Positions 46,355 to 57,638 of a DNA stretch of 64,000 bases are shown in pieces. A program made the translations under genes and the position numbers. How positions within the stretch are numbered: position 1 is the stretch's first letter; the number at the start of each line of letters is the position of its first letter. Source of the stretch: Methylobacter sp. (GTDB lineage: Bacteria; Pseudomonadota; Gammaproteobacteria; Methylococcales; Methylomonadaceae); NCBI GenBank assembly GCA_024636505.1, contig JAGXGY010000053.1, positions 1 through 64,000 of the forward strand. Reading direction: 5' to 3'. Under the pieces are notes generated by a model, which saw only the letters and a list, made by a program, of their open reading frames with translations, was not told the origin of the DNA and ran no database searches.

Positions 46355-47341
46355 ATGTCTCAAATAGTCGTTTGCGCTCTGTACAAATTCGTCACCCTGG
46401 AAAATTATCAGGCTTTGCGTCAACCGCTGCACGATGTCATGGAAGCCCATCAGGTTCGCGGTACCTTGCTGCTGGCCGGCGAGGGCATCAACGGCACCAT
46501 AGCCGGATCGCGCCAAGCCATCGACACCGTGCTGGACTGGTTGCGCAGCGATCCGCGTCTGGCCGATATCGATCACAAGGAATCGCTGACCGACGCCCTG
46601 CCCTTCAACCGCGCCAAGGTTAAACTCAAAAAAGAGATCGTGACCATGGGCGTGGAAGGCATCGATCCCAAGCGCGTGGTCGGCACTTATGTCAGTCCTA
46701 AAGATTGGAACAAACTGATTTCCGATCCGGATGTGATACTGGTAGACACCCGCAACGACTACGAATGTAAAGTCGGCACCTTTAAAAACGCCATTAACCC
46801 CAATACCACCAGCTTTCGCGAGTTTCCCCAGTACATTAAAGAAAATCTCGATCCCGAAAAACACAAAAAAGTCGCGATGTTCTGCACCGGCGGCATCCGT
46901 TGTGAAAAATCCACGGCTTTCTTAAAAGAACAGGGCTTTAACGAGGTTTATCATCTTAAAGGCGGCATATTAAAATACCTGGAAGAAGTCCCCGCCCTGG
47001 AAACGCTTTGGGAAGGCGAATGCTTTGTTTTCGATGACCGGGTAACGGTGAATCTCCAGCTTGAAAAAGGCAATTACGACCAGTGCAACGCCTGCCGCCT
47101 GCCGATCACCGAAGCCGACAAAGCCAACGAACACTATCAGCAAGGCGTTAGCTGCCCGCATTGTTACGACAAAATCACCGCTGAGCGGAAAACCCGGTTC
47201 ATGGAGCGCGAAAAGCAAATGGAATTAGCTAGAAAGCGCGGCGAAGCACATATCGGCGCAGATGCCGCCAAGATGCTAGTGAAAAAACGGCTAGCCAAAT
47301 TGCTGCGGCGGCAGGTAAGTAGCCAACCAAAAATTTCTTAA
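46355..47341 (+). CDS. trhO: TrhO (YceA), rhodanese-type tRNA uridine-34 hydroxylase
   Basis: 328 residues. The N-terminal YceA-type domain ([37 protein letters not shown]) is followed by a rhodanese domain with the active-site loop [10 protein letters not shown] ([13 protein letters not shown]) and the [13 protein letters not shown] stretch. A C-terminal cysteine-rich part follows (QCNACRLPI and SCPHCYDK). TrhO proteins hydroxylate uridine 34 of certain tRNAs using oxygen. It is a single gene, with higher GC than its surroundings. Confidence 0.95.
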   Translation: MSQIVVCALYKFVTLENYQALRQPLHDVMEAHQVRGTLLLAGEGINGTIAGSRQAIDTVLDWLRSDPRLADIDHKESLTDALPFNRAKVKLKKEIVTMGVEGIDPKRVVGTYVSPKDWNKLISDPDVILVDTRNDYECKVGTFKNAINPNTTSFREFPQYIKENLDPEKHKKVAMFCTGGIRCEKSTAFLKEQGFNEVYHLKGGILKYLEEVPALETLWEGECFVFDDRVTVNLQLEKGNYDQCNACRLPITEADKANEHYQQGVSCPHCYDKITAERKTRFMEREKQMELARKRGEAHIGADAAKMLVKKRLAKLLRRQVSSQPKIS

Positions 47342-47948
47342 CAAAATAAAAAAAATTTGTCTCCTTATTTACCAGAAAAATAGTTAACTTCATGTCCTTC
47401 ATGCTCTTCGTGGTTACTAAAAAATGTTAAAAGACTTTTGAACGGCTACTTAGTGGAAGAATAAACCTCCCTTAACCCCTCTTTTTCTAAGAGGGGAACC
47501 TGTACCGCTTATTCAAGATCAAGCGGTGGGATGCCTGCGAGCGCTATTTAGACGCAGCCAAACATCAGGCTGGCAAGCGGAACACCCGGAAATATTTATC
47601 AGGGGATGAGTTTAATAGGTATTTGTACTTATTTTTTATTTTTATTTTTATTTTTATTTTTATTTTCAGTTTATTATTATCAAATAAGTTATGCCCTGTT
47701 TTGTTGATCAATAAGGTAATGACACTGCAATAATTTAACAAAAATAGGCCATGCCATTCACCATTAAAAAGCAAAAATAAAGCAACTGGCTTCAGTCATT
47801 GAATAACAACATCGCGCCAGGGATTAGTTAATCCACAAGACCTTATCCGACGCCTGATTTTGCTCCGAAACCTCACTTGTTACTTACCTTTCCCTTTGAT
47901 CATGCGGGTAGCTGTTCCATCCGTATGCGTTATTTAATTAGATACTCC
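47342..47948. other. Intergenic region with a hexanucleotide tract and repeats
   Basis: About 600 bases with no intact gene. CCCCTCT...AGAGGGG (47476-47496) is a hairpin after trhO. At about 47500-47627 one plus-strand frame reads like protein (YRLFKIKRWDACERYL, then HQAGKRNTRKYLSGDEF) but has no start and is short, so it may be a fragment of a lost gene. At 47631-47667 ATTTTT is repeated about five times in a row. Confidence 0.45.
47631..47667 (+). repeat. Hexanucleotide (ATTTTT) tandem tract
   Basis: A followed by six T, then four exact ATTTTT units, then ATTTTC. Such tracts change length by slippage. It is outside any gene, about 280 bp before the HEAGH protein, so any effect would be on transcription. 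Confidence 0.85.
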
Positions 47949-48632
47949 ATGAACCGTACCCACACTTTAAAAAATACAAGCCAGCTGCCCCATCAAGAAG
48001 TTAGCAGGAAAATAGCTATCCATGAAGCAGGACATGCAGCGGCTATTTATCTTGGCAACCAACAAAAAGGGCTGCCGCCGGTTTTTTTTCAGATTTTTAT
48101 TAAACCGTTGAATAAGGATGTTCAATCATCCGAGTTTTCAGGCAAACCCTCTGATCACTATATCGCTAAAGTAGAAGGCGGTCGCTTAATTCATACCCTG
48201 CCGTCATCGCTTGATCAGGCCACAAAAGATTTTTCAGCTGCACAGAAGCATGCTTATCAACACGCCTTCGAAGCCGATATCATCAATCTGCTCGCTGGAC
48301 CTTTAGCCGAAGCCAGGTATGTCGCACTGCGTGACGATGAACCGATTAACCCGAACCTGCTGAATGTCCATGCACTACAGTATTATGGCGGCTCATCCGA
48401 TTTAGAGATTGTCAACGAGTATCTTGAGTGCTTTATCGACAGTGCTGAATTGAGGGAAAGAAAAATGACCGAACTATTTCTGGCGGCATTCAATTTTGTC
48501 AGTGAGCGGCCGAATTGGCACGCGATCGCAGTATTGGCCGATACTATTTTGGCGAATGAGGAAAATATCATTAAATGCAATGATATTATTGACGTACTTG
48601 AATCCGGCAGACGCCGGATGGCTGTTTCGTAA
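47949..48632 (+). CDS. Stand-alone M41-like HEAGH protein
   Basis: 227 residues. The zinc motif HEAGH (residues 28-32 from the chosen start) lies in IAIHEAGHAAAIYLGN, like the FtsH peptidase region but with no AAA+ domain. A second feature is a helical LAGPLAEARYVALRD segment, which recalls the FtsH LLGGRAAE region, where a third zinc ligand is found further on. No membrane segment is seen. The ATG at 47949 (MNRTHTLKN) seems best; an upstream start at 47877 would add 24 residues without similarity. Peptidase activity is likely but the substrate is unknown. Confidence 0.75.
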   Translation: MNRTHTLKNTSQLPHQEVSRKIAIHEAGHAAAIYLGNQQKGLPPVFFQIFIKPLNKDVQSSEFSGKPSDHYIAKVEGGRLIHTLPSSLDQATKDFSAAQKHAYQHAFEADIINLLAGPLAEARYVALRDDEPINPNLLNVHALQYYGGSSDLEIVNEYLECFIDSAELRERKMTELFLAAFNFVSERPNWHAIAVLADTILANEENIIKCNDIIDVLESGRRRMAVS

Positions 48633-48863
48633 AGCCTGGCGAGTTTCGGGTAGAGATTGGGTGTAAAACAGCGCTCAAAATTCAATCGACGCCAACACGC
48701 GGAACACCCAATAGCAATCGCTTAAATAGCTTATGAAACATTTCTGTCGTTTGCTTAAACTCCGCGATAACGACCTTGTCATCGCAGAATCCCTGAGGTT
48801 TTGGTCTAAAAATTACTTTACCATGCCCGGGCATCACCCTACGTTCCACAGAGCCTATCTCAA

Positions 48864-51800
48864 ATGATTGATATAACAAAAGATCAACTTCAAGGCGCGC
48901 CGAAACTGGGCAACTACATCATCACCGAAAAACTGGGAGAAAGCTTTCAGGCCGTGGTATTCAAGGGCTACCACAAACACGTCCCCGACCAGCCGTTGAT
49001 CGTCAAACTGCTGAAGCTGCTGTCGAGCTGGGACGACCAGTCCCGACATCTGCGCCAGAAAATTGAACGCCTGAAGGTGCTGCACGATCCGCGGGTTTGT
49101 ACGCCGCTCGCCCTGGAGTCCTACGGCGACCAGCAGTTTATCGTTCAGCCCTGGTTTGCCGGACAACCGCTGAACTGTTGGGCGAAACAGCAAGACCAAC
49201 TCGATCTCAACGATTTTTTTACGCTGGCCTGTACCCTGGCCGATACGCTGCAAGCGGTACACGATGCCGGCATTACCCACGGCGGCATCAAGCCCCACAA
49301 TATTCTGCTGCAACCGGGAACGCTGACCCTTAGGCTGACCGATTTCATCACCCCGCTCGACATTCGCGATGTCAGCCATTTTATCTACGACCCGGAATTC
49401 GTACGCCATACCTTGGCCTACACCTCGCCGGAACAGACCGGCCGCATCAACTATAGAGTCGATTTCTCCACCGATTTGTATTCATTAGGGATCGTGTTTT
49501 ATGAGCTGCTGAGCGGCCAGCTGCCGTTTTTTTCCAGCGATCCGCTGGAGCTGATCCATTCGCATCTGGCCGAGGAAACGCCTAGAGTCAATCAGCTCAA
49601 ACCGCAGATTCCCCAGGCCTTGGCCGATATTATTGCCAAACTCACCGTCAAGCAGCCGGAGAAACGTTACCAGAGCACCGCAGGGTTACTGGCCGACTTG
49701 AACCGTTGCAAGAAAGAATACACCGCCACCGGCAAGGTATCGGCGTTTACGGTGGGCCAGCATGATCGCAGCCGCCGGGTCATCTTTATTTCGAAGATGG
49801 TGGGCCGTCAGACCGAAAGCCGACTGATACAGCAGCAATACAATGAGGTGATCGGCGGCAAATTTGGCTCGGTATTTATTTCCGGCCTGTCCGGCATCGG
49901 CAAAACCCGGCTGATTCAGGAACTGCAAAAACCGCTGGTCAAAAATCGCGGTTACTTCACCTCCGGCAAATTCGACCAATACCAGAAAAACATCCCCTAC
50001 AGTTCGCTGATCCAGGCCTTGCGCAATCTGATCCGCATCTTTTTGACCGAAAGCGACGGGCGGGTGCGGCAGTGGCGGACCAAAATACTCGAGGTCGTCG
50101 AAAACAACGGCAGCGTCATCATCGATGTGTTGCCGGAGCTGGAATTCATCATCGGCCCTCAACCGGAAGTGCCGCATCTGCCGCCGGTGGAAGCCCGCAA
50201 CCGTTTCAACAATCTGTTCGGCCGGTTCCTGGCCTGTCTGGCCAGCGAGGACAATCCGCTGGTGCTGTTTATCGACGACCTGCAATGGTGCGACAGCGCC
50301 ACCTTCGATTTTCTGCAGAATCTATTCGACAACCATCATGAGCATCCTTTCCTGTTTTTCATCGGCGCCTATCGGCACAACGAAGTCGACAGCAGCCATC
50401 CGCTCAGCAAACTGATCCGCAAAATTCAGGAAAACCACAGCCCGTTCGCACAAATTCGCGTGGAGGCGCTCACCGACGCCGACTGCCACGAAATGGTGGC
50501 CTACATCCTCGATTCCTCGCTGGAAACCACGACCAACCTGGCGGAATTTATCGCCCACCTCACCGAAGGCAACCCGCTGTTCGTCAGCGAAAGTTTGGCC
50601 TGGCTGTATAACGAGGAATTGCTCAATACCGACGCCGAACAACACTGGCACTGGAACATCAAACGGATTCGCGACACGCAGATGCCGACCTCGGTGGTAG
50701 AATTGTTCAGCTCCAAAGTGGGCAAACTGCCCTCCAAAACCCTGCATATCCTCGACCACTGCGCCTGCATGGGCAACCGTTTCAGCGTCGAAGATGTGGC
50801 GCTGGTGCTGGATATACGCATTGAGCAGCTATTTGAGGATTTGAAGCCGGTCCTGAATCTGGGCATGCTGCTGGAAAACAAATCCGATCTGCAGTTCGTC
50901 CACGACAGGGTTCAGGAAGCGGTGCTACGCCAGGTCGACCCCGAGGCCAAGCCCGCCATCCACTGGCGTATCGGCAACCGCCTGCTGCAGACGATACCGG
51001 CAGGAACCGACCTGGAAACCCCGGACAACCTGTTTACCATAGCGGCCCACCTCAACCTGGGCCGTCCGGCCGATATAAGCCATGAACTTGCGTACCGGCT
51101 GGTCGACATCAATTTCCATGCCGGCAACAAAGCGCTGGATGCGCTGGCCGGCGATGCCGCCAACGATTTTTTCCAGAAAGCCCACGACTATCTGCCGGAA
51201 GATTGCTGGCAACAGGCTTACGATCTGAGTTTTCGCATTTACCAGCGTCTGGCCAAGACCGAGCTGATGTGCGGCCGTTACGAAAAATCGGAAGTGCTGC
51301 TGAATCACCTGATCGAATATGCCGCCAGCGACCTGGACAAAGCCGAAGCCCTGGCGGAACAGACCACATCGCTATCCTCATTCGGCAACTTCAACAAGGC
51401 GATAGCCATCGCCAACCGCGGCTTGGCCTATTTCGGCAAGTCGATTCCCGAACAGCCCGAGACGGCCCGGCAGCGGATGCTGGCCCTAATGGCGGACATC
51501 GAACGGCAGGGCGATGTCTGGACCACTATCCTGCACATGCCGTTTACCCAGGACCGCAAAAGCAAGATCGAGTTGGCGTTTTACAGCGAGCTGATCCCCG
51601 ATCTCTATATGTCCGGTCTGGTGCCGCAGCTGTATCTGTCGGCGGCGCAATCGACGCTGCACTGCCTGCAGGGCGGCATGGACGAATCGGTAATTTATTC
51701 GTTCTCGATCATGGGCCTCAATCTCGGCGAACAGGGCAAGTTCGAACAGGCCTTCCTTTACGAAGACCTGGCCCACGACCTGTGCGCCAAGCACCCCAAT

Positions 51801-53996
51801 ACTTTTGGCGCCACCCGCGGCATGAACGGCATCGTCTGGTGCAACATGCATTCGCGCAGCCATCCGGCCGAGATCGTCGATTATTGTCACAAAGCCGTAC
51901 AGTGCGGCAAGAATTGCGGCGATTTGTATAACGCAGGTCTGTCCTACGGACCGTTGATGTGGAATTTGCTGGTGCAAGGCAACAATCTGCATTTGGTTGA
52001 AGAAGCCGCCGAGGAATGCCTGCATTTTTCCCGCAAGAACCAGCTGTCGTTCTCGGTCGGCCTTGCCGAAGCCGTGCTGGCCGGCTGGGTGGCGCCGATG
52101 AAATCGGATTACCGGCCGGTGGACATGACTGAAACGCTGGCGCGCTGGGAAACCGACAATTATGTCTCCGCTTCCGGCAGTTATTTTGCGCTGCTGGGTT
52201 TTGCCCAGCATTATCTGGGCGATTACGCCGCAGCGGCCGTGTCCCTGCAGACTGTGGAACACTACCTGCACGGCCTGACCGATAATGTGCTGAAACGTCT
52301 CTGGTATGTCTTCCGTATCGTCAATCGCCTGCGCTGGCCGGAAGGTGCCGACTGGCCGACGCTTGAAGCGGAAATCGCGCCATTGCTGGCCGAACTGGAA
52401 ATCTGGGCCGGTCTCGGACCGCTGCTGAAACCCTTTCTGGCCTTTATTCATGCCGAGATCGCCCGCGCCCGGAACCAACTGCGCGACGCCCGCAACTTGT
52501 ATCTGGATGCCATCGCCATCGCCCAGGCACAAAACTACGGCCAGCTCACCGGCCATTTATACCAAGCACTGGCCGAGGTGCTGACCGCCGGCAATCTCGG
52601 CGATGCCGAACTTTACTACGATGCGGCGCGGCGCATGTACCGGGTGTGCCGCCGAGCCGATCGCAACAGCGAACTATTGCAACAGCGCCACCCTTGCACC
52701 GACCCCGACCACGCGGTTCGCGCCGAAAAAACCGTTGCCCTCGACGCGCCGACTACCCTGCCGAATCTCGACTTCAATTATCTGATCAAATCGGCGCTGG
52801 CTCTGTCGGCGGAAGTCGATCTGGATCAGCTGATGCAAAAAATCATGAGCGTGGTGCTGGAAAGCTCGGGGGCACAGCATGGCTACCTGCTGATCAAGGA
52901 GGCGGATGAACTGCTGATCGCCGCAGAAAGCCATGTCGGCAAAAAACACATCGTTAACCGTCGGCAACTCAACCTTAACCAGACCCCCGGCAGCATCTGC
53001 CGCGCCATCGTCAATTACGTGCTGCGTACTCGTAAAAAAGTGCTGCTGCATGATGCGATGGCCGACGGCGAGTTTCAAAATACCCCGGAAGTACAGGCGC
53101 TAAGATTGCGTTCGTTGCTGTGCCTGCCGATCATCAAGCAAAACGAACTGATCGGCCTACTCTATCTGGAAAACCGGCTGTCGACAGGCGTATTTACCGC
53201 CGAAAAAACCGACATGACCGAACTGTTGACCGCCCAGGCTGCGATTTCCCTGGAAAACGCCCGCCTGCTGGAACAAACCCGGCTGGCCTATACAAAACTG
53301 CAGGAAAACCAGGAACACATGCTGCAGATGGAGAAACTCTCGGCATTGGGAACGCTGGTCGGCGGCGTGGCGCATGAGATCAACAACCCGCTGATGGGCG
53401 TAATGAATTTTGTCGAATTCGCCGCAGACAGAAGTACCGATGAAAAATCAAAGGAAGTTCTCGATCAGGCGCTGCAGCAAATTCACCGCATCAAGAAGAT
53501 TGTCAGCAACATGCTGCTATTTGTCCACAACAGATCGATCCCAAGCGGCAACTGCCGGATCGCGGAGGTCATCAGGCAAAGTCTGTTGCTGCTGGAAGGC
53601 GAATTGAGCCAAAACGGCATAGCCGTTGAGGTCGATGGCGCCGACGATCTGCCGGCCATCCGCTGCAGCGCCGACAGTATGCAACAGATTCTGGTCAATC
53701 TGATCATTAACGCCCGCGACGCGCTAGCCGACAGCCCACAGCCGCAAATCAAAATCATGGTTAGGCCCATGGAGGAAATACTGGAACTGAGCGTAAGCGA
53801 TAACGGTTCCGGCATTCCGACAGATGTGCAAAGCAAAATTTTCGATCCGTTTTTTACCACCAAGCCGCCAGGAAAAGGTACCGGCCTGGGCTTATCGGTC
53901 ATCCGCCGTCTGGTTCAGGATGTCGGGGGCAATATACAGGTGGAGAGTATAGATGGACACGGCTGCTGCATGCGGCTACGATTACCCCATGATTAA
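48864..53996 (+). CDS. Giant hybrid kinase: Ser/Thr kinase-like, AAA-type ATPase, GAF and histidine kinase
   Basis: 1710 residues. Order: protein-kinase fold 16-280; AAA/ORC-type ATPase from about 310, Walker A GLSGIGKT near 342 and Walker B LFIDDLQW near 468; a long helical TPR-like region from about 680 to 1250; GAF domain about 1310-1465 ([16 protein letters not shown]); histidine kinase with H-box [11 protein letters not shown] near 1500 and ATPase boxes ([27 protein letters not shown]). The kinase domain lacks the catalytic Asp: the loop reads HGGIKPHN (139-146) where HRDxKxxN is expected, and DFG reads DFI (160-162). So the first domain is probably a binding or regulatory pseudokinase. 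Multi-domain kinases of this architecture are known in cyanobacteria and some proteobacteria. The response regulator follows about 100 bp downstream. Confidence 0.93.
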   Translation: MIDITKDQLQGAPKLGNYIITEKLGESFQAVVFKGYHKHVPDQPLIVKLLKLLSSWDDQSRHLRQKIERLKVLHDPRVCTPLALESYGDQQFIVQPWFAGQPLNCWAKQQDQLDLNDFFTLACTLADTLQAVHDAGITHGGIKPHNILLQPGTLTLRLTDFITPLDIRDVSHFIYDPEFVRHTLAYTSPEQTGRINYRVDFSTDLYSLGIVFYELLSGQLPFFSSDPLELIHSHLAEETPRVNQLKPQIPQALADIIAKLTVKQPEKRYQSTAGLLADLNRCKKEYTATGKVSAFTVGQHDRSRRVIFISKMVGRQTESRLIQQQYNEVIGGKFGSVFISGLSGIGKTRLIQELQKPLVKNRGYFTSGKFDQYQKNIPYSSLIQALRNLIRIFLTESDGRVRQWRTKILEVVENNGSVIIDVLPELEFIIGPQPEVPHLPPVEARNRFNNLFGRFLACLASEDNPLVLFIDDLQWCDSATFDFLQNLFDNHHEHPFLFFIGAYRHNEVDSSHPLSKLIRKIQENHSPFAQIRVEALTDADCHEMVAYILDSSLETTTNLAEFIAHLTEGNPLFVSESLAWLYNEELLNTDAEQHWHWNIKRIRDTQMPTSVVELFSSKVGKLPSKTLHILDHCACMGNRFSVEDVALVLDIRIEQLFEDLKPVLNLGMLLENKSDLQFVHDRVQEAVLRQVDPEAKPAIHWRIGNRLLQTIPAGTDLETPDNLFTIAAHLNLGRPADISHELAYRLVDINFHAGNKALDALAGDAANDFFQKAHDYLPEDCWQQAYDLSFRIYQRLAKTELMCGRYEKSEVLLNHLIEYAASDLDKAEALAEQTTSLSSFGNFNKAIAIANRGLAYFGKSIPEQPETARQRMLALMADIERQGDVWTTILHMPFTQDRKSKIELAFYSELIPDLYMSGLVPQLYLSAAQSTLHCLQGGMDESVIYSFSIMGLNLGEQGKFEQAFLYEDLAHDLCAKHPNTFGATRGMNGIVWCNMHSRSHPAEIVDYCHKAVQCGKNCGDLYNAGLSYGPLMWNLLVQGNNLHLVEEAAEECLHFSRKNQLSFSVGLAEAVLAGWVAPMKSDYRPVDMTETLARWETDNYVSASGSYFALLGFAQHYLGDYAAAAVSLQTVEHYLHGLTDNVLKRLWYVFRIVNRLRWPEGADWPTLEAEIAPLLAELEIWAGLGPLLKPFLAFIHAEIARARNQLRDARNLYLDAIAIAQAQNYGQLTGHLYQALAEVLTAGNLGDAELYYDAARRMYRVCRRADRNSELLQQRHPCTDPDHAVRAEKTVALDAPTTLPNLDFNYLIKSALALSAEVDLDQLMQKIMSVVLESSGAQHGYLLIKEADELLIAAESHVGKKHIVNRRQLNLNQTPGSICRAIVNYVLRTRKKVLLHDAMADGEFQNTPEVQALRLRSLLCLPIIKQNELIGLLYLENRLSTGVFTAEKTDMTELLTAQAAISLENARLLEQTRLAYTKLQENQEHMLQMEKLSALGTLVGGVAHEINNPLMGVMNFVEFAADRSTDEKSKEVLDQALQQIHRIKKIVSNMLLFVHNRSIPSGNCRIAEVIRQSLLLLEGELSQNGIAVEVDGADDLPAIRCSADSMQQILVNLIINARDALADSPQPQIKIMVRPMEEILELSVSDNGSGIPTDVQSKIFDPFFTTKPPGKGTGLGLSVIRRLVQDVGGNIQVESIDGHGCCMRLRLPHD

Positions 53997-54099
53997 GCTT
54001 CACCCCCAATGCATACAACTTGGACACAGACTGCTGTTTGCGGCTAAGATTTCCCCCATGCTTGGCATGTAAACCCCAAAACACAAGAGACACAATATA

Positions 54100-54801
54100 A
54101 TGGTAAGTAAAATTCTGGTAATTGATGACGATCCTGCAGTGCGCGGTGCCTTCAAACTGATTCTGGAAGAAGACAAATTCTCGGTTCGCGAAGCCGAAAA
54201 CGGTTTGCAAGGCATCGAAATGGCCCTAGCCGAACGTCCCGATCTGATTTTTCTCGATCTGCGCATGCCCGGCATCGATGGCGTGGAAACCTTGCGCCGT
54301 CTGAAAGCCATTGACGAAACGCTGAATATCTACATCGTCACTGCCTTTGCCAACGAATACATGGATCAGCTGAAAGACATACATGAGGACGGTTTTCAGT
54401 TCGAACTGGCCAGCAAGCCGCTGTCTTCGGTACAAATTCGTAATATCGCTCAAACCACCCGTATCGCCCCCCCTCAGGGAGAACGCCGCGCAATACAGCA
54501 CAAACTGGTTCTAACTTTGTACGTGGTTTCGTTGAACAGCGAAACCCGCCGTCTGGTTGAGCAGATTAGCGCTGCGCTCGCCAACCTTTACGATCCCGGA
54601 CACTGGGTTTTAAGCGTCGTCGAAGTATTGGGCATGCCGGAAAAAGCGCTGGAAAAAGACGTGTTTGCGACGCCGATGCTGGTGCGCGATGTGCCGGCAC
54701 CCGTGCTGAAACTGCTCGGCGACCTGTCGCGGGTGCCTTCAATCATCGCGGCCATTACCACCGAAGCTAAAGGAATCGGCTCACAAACCATCATCGTTTA
54801 A
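54100..54801 (+). CDS. Response regulator with a KaiB-type output domain
   Basis: 233 residues. Receiver domain 1-122: acidic pocket D10/D11, phospho-acceptor Asp53 (IFLDLRMPG), Thr81 and Lys106. A linker leads to residues 136-215, which match KaiB: LVLTLYVVSLNSETRRLVEQI, DPGHWVLSVVEVLGMPEKA, FATPMLVRDVPAPVLKLLGDLS. KaiB is the thioredoxin-like clock protein that binds KaiC and competes with the SasA sensor in cyanobacteria. Here the domain is fused to a receiver and lies between two histidine kinases, so a phosphorylation-controlled partner switch is likely. No kaiC is in the window. The next gene starts 15 bp downstream. Confidence 0.92.
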   Translation: MVSKILVIDDDPAVRGAFKLILEEDKFSVREAENGLQGIEMALAERPDLIFLDLRMPGIDGVETLRRLKAIDETLNIYIVTAFANEYMDQLKDIHEDGFQFELASKPLSSVQIRNIAQTTRIAPPQGERRAIQHKLVLTLYVVSLNSETRRLVEQISAALANLYDPGHWVLSVVEVLGMPEKALEKDVFATPMLVRDVPAPVLKLLGDLSRVPSIIAAITTEAKGIGSQTIIV

Positions 54802-54816
54802 GCAAACTTATCGACT

Positions 54817-56241
54817 ATGATAGCCGCCCAACTCGCCAAGCTCGACCTGATTCTCGACACTATCAACGACGGCGTTTTGGTTGTCGATAGCCAAGGTGTC
54901 GTACTCTATGCCAACCAGGCTGCCGAAATCCTGCTGGCACGTAGCCCGATAATTGGTCAATCGCTGGCGATTCCAGTCAATCCTGATAAAAACAGCTATC
55001 AGGACATCAATCTGATCCGTCCGAACGGACTCATCTGGGCGGAAATGCGTTCCGCGCCGCTGGAATGGGACGGGCAACCCGGCTACGTGATCGCCCTGCG
55101 CGACATTACCGAACGCAAGCGCGCCGAGGAAGCGCTACGTCTGGCGGATCGCCGTAAAGACGAATTTCTGGCGATGCTGGCCCACGAACTGCGCAATCCG
55201 CTGGCGCCCATCCGCAATGCTGTGCAGTTGCTAAAAATACAGGAAGCGACAGATCCCAAGCTGGCATTGAGCTGCAATATCATCGACCGCCAAGTAACGC
55301 ATATGGCGCGGCTGCTCGATGACCTGCTGGATGTTGCTCGCATCATGCAGGGAAAAATCAGCCTGAAGCTCGAACGTTTCGAGCTAAGCGACATTGTGAA
55401 TAATGCGGTAGAAACCAGTCGCCCTCTGATCGAATCGCGTAGACAGGAGCTGATCATCTCACAGACGACGACACCGCAATGGATCGAAGGCGACCGTGTC
55501 CGCTTGGCGCAAGTGCTGTCCAATTTGCTGAACAACGCCGCCAAATACACCGGCGAAGGCGGTAAAATCACGTTGACCGTGATGCGGGAAGGTTCAGATG
55601 CCGTCATCGAAGTCAGGGATACCGGCATCGGCATCGCCCCCGATATTCTTCCTCATATCTTCGACCTCTTTATTCAGGCAGACCATTCCCTGGCCCATTC
55701 CCAGGGCGGACTGGGCATTGGACTGACGCTGGTGCGCCAGCTGGTCGAAATACATGGCGGCACGATCACCGCAGCGAACGTCAGCGTCGGTCAGGGCAGC
55801 GTCTTTACGGCGCGGCTGCCGATATTGTCGATGGATTCATCCGCTGCCGAATCCGCGCTAACCGAATCCGCGTTACCGATATCCAAATTTCGTATTCTGG
55901 TTGTGGATGACTATGCCGATGCGGCGGAGAGTCTGACGATGCTGTTGCAGGCCGAAGGGCATGAGGTCGAGATGGCCGATTGCGGCATCAAAGCAATCGA
56001 GCGGGCGCAAGTATTCCATCCGCAAGTTGTGCTGCTCGATATTGGTCTCCCCGATCTGAACGGTTATGAGGTCGCCAAACGACTGCGCGCTTTGCCGGAA
56101 TTCCGGGATGCGTTCCTGATTGCATTAACCGGTTATGGACAGACTGAAGACCGTGAACTCTCGAAATCGGCAGGGTTCAACTATCACTTACTCAAGCCAT
56201 TGGATTTCAAGGAATTATCATCCTTACTGATGTCTTTATAG
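54817..56241 (+). CDS. PAS-histidine kinase-receiver hybrid sensor
   Basis: 474 residues, soluble. PAS domain about 1-100 (LILDTINDGVLVVDSQGVVLYAN), then HisKA with His123 in FLAMLAHELRNPLAPI, HATPase (LSNLLNNAAKY, DTGIGIAPDI, GGLGIGLTLV) and a C-terminal receiver with Asp408 (VVLLDIGLPDLNG) and the Lys in LLKPLDF. Probably acts with the receiver-KaiB protein encoded immediately upstream, either as its kinase or as a branch of the same relay. Confidence 0.94.
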   Translation: MIAAQLAKLDLILDTINDGVLVVDSQGVVLYANQAAEILLARSPIIGQSLAIPVNPDKNSYQDINLIRPNGLIWAEMRSAPLEWDGQPGYVIALRDITERKRAEEALRLADRRKDEFLAMLAHELRNPLAPIRNAVQLLKIQEATDPKLALSCNIIDRQVTHMARLLDDLLDVARIMQGKISLKLERFELSDIVNNAVETSRPLIESRRQELIISQTTTPQWIEGDRVRLAQVLSNLLNNAAKYTGEGGKITLTVMREGSDAVIEVRDTGIGIAPDILPHIFDLFIQADHSLAHSQGGLGIGLTLVRQLVEIHGGTITAANVSVGQGSVFTARLPILSMDSSAAESALTESALPISKFRILVVDDYADAAESLTMLLQAEGHEVEMADCGIKAIERAQVFHPQVVLLDIGLPDLNGYEVAKRLRALPEFRDAFLIALTGYGQTEDRELSKSAGFNYHLLKPLDFKELSSLLMSL

Positions 56242-56540
56242 ACTATAAGTTATAGCACGGCAGGCTGGGTAGAGTAATAACTAATTCATTGCCATTGAAA
56301 TGGGTTTCACTGCGTTCTACTCGTATTCCGGTATCGAGAAAATGGAAATCTATCATACAATTAAAAGGCCTTTTACGATCATGGGAATAAAAGATGATTC
56401 CATTGACGAAGAATCCTGATCTTATGCGGCCAATCAAAAAACGCAAGCGTGGAAACAACTGATGCGGGAAATATCCTCAGGCCTAAGCTTATACAAAAAC
56501 ATGGCAAAAAGTGGGTATCGATGAAAAAGATAATTGACCT
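56242..56540. other. Intergenic region upstream of the Ldh-family gene
   Basis: About 300 bases. A minus-strand frame (56243-56458) encodes a GIRVERSETHF-like string that recurs in repeat-derived ORFs of proteobacteria, so the stretch may be a REP-like repeat and not a gene. No promoter stands out. Confidence 0.35.
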
Positions 56541-57638
56541 ATGAGCAATGCCTTAACGATATACTCATCAAGCGACTTAAGAGAATTCAGCACCCAAGTC
56601 TTTCTCCATTTTGGAATATCCAGGCAAGATGCCGAACAAGCTGCTGACGTACTCAGCCTTGCCGACCTCCGTGGTATTGATTCTCATGGAATGGCAAGAT
56701 TGCACACTTACTTTGATATGCTGACGCTAGGCAGAATCAATCCCAAGCCAAACATCCTTATCATTCGCGACAAAAAGAGTTTATGTACCGTCGATGGCGA
56801 CAACGGCTTAGGTTTAATCGTTGGACCAAAAGCCAATGAAATCGCCATGGACAAAGCGGAAGCGCATGGCTCCGGCTGGGTTAGCGTATGCAACACCAAT
56901 CACTTTGGCATTGCTTCCTATTACTCATTAAAAGCGCTGGAACGCGACATGATCGGCTGGTCGATGACCAACACCACCAAACTGGTTGCCCCGATATGGG
57001 GAGCTGAAAGAATGCTTGGCACCAATCCAATTTCGATTGCATTCCCGGGCCTAAACAACCCGCCCATTGTTATTGACTTCGCTACCAGTGCGGCGGCGTA
57101 TGGGAAGATTGAAATCGCTTTGCGCAAGGGAGCGCCTGTACCTAAAGGTTGGACCATCAACCATCAAGGCGATATGACAACCGACCCGAATGATATGATC
57201 AATGGCGGCGCATTACTGCCGCTTGGTTCTGAACGTGAATTGGGCGGACATAAAGGTTATGCACTGGCTGCAATGGTAGACATACTAACTTCTGTTTTAA
57301 GTGGCGCAAATTGGGGGCCTTTCGCGCCTCCTTTTGCTTTGCGCCAGGAGATTCCCTCCCGAAGCGTGGGCAAAGGAATCGGACACTTTTTTGGCGCGAT
57401 GCAGATTGATGGCTTTATGGAGGTCGACGAATTCAAAAAAAGGATCGATGAATGGATCGACGTATTCAGAAATACAAAGCCGACCAAAGGCCAAAAAGCG
57501 GTTCTCATTCCCGGTGATCCTGAACACGCCGAAGAAGCCATCCGCAGAAAAAGCGGCATACCGCTGCTACAAGCCGTAGTGGATGACCTGAAAGATATTT
57601 CCAAGCAAACCGGAATTCCCTTTCCAGATCAGCAGTAG
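56541..57638 (+). CDS. Ldh-family (malate/L-sulfolactate/ureidoglycolate type) NAD(P)-dependent dehydrogenase
   Basis: 365 residues, the full family length. The family signatures LADLRGIDSHGMARL, the DGDNGLGLIVGPKA nucleotide-contact region, and GSGWVSVCNTNHFGIASYY are all present, as is PISIAFPG with DFATSAAAYGKIEIA. This family (Ldh_2) uses NAD(P)H with 2-oxo acids such as malate, lactate or sulfolactate. The substrate cannot be told from sequence. It stands alone, facing the nifJ-DHOD operon. Confidence 0.92.
   Translation: MSNALTIYSSSDLREFSTQVFLHFGISRQDAEQAADVLSLADLRGIDSHGMARLHTYFDMLTLGRINPKPNILIIRDKKSLCTVDGDNGLGLIVGPKANEIAMDKAEAHGSGWVSVCNTNHFGIASYYSLKALERDMIGWSMTNTTKLVAPIWGAERMLGTNPISIAFPGLNNPPIVIDFATSAAAYGKIEIALRKGAPVPKGWTINHQGDMTTDPNDMINGGALLPLGSERELGGHKGYALAAMVDILTSVLSGANWGPFAPPFALRQEIPSRSVGKGIGHFFGAMQIDGFMEVDEFKKRIDEWIDVFRNTKPTKGQKAVLIPGDPEHAEEAIRRKSGIPLLQAVVDDLKDISKQTGIPFPDQQ

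Noticed and set aside
48682-48879. Minus-strand 65-codon frame before the giant kinase
   Set aside because: It overlaps the kinase start on the other strand and has no recognisable family; coding potential is weak.
56243-56458. Minus-strand 71-codon frame
   Set aside because: It contains a GIRVERSETH-type string known from repeat-derived frames and has no ribosome site.
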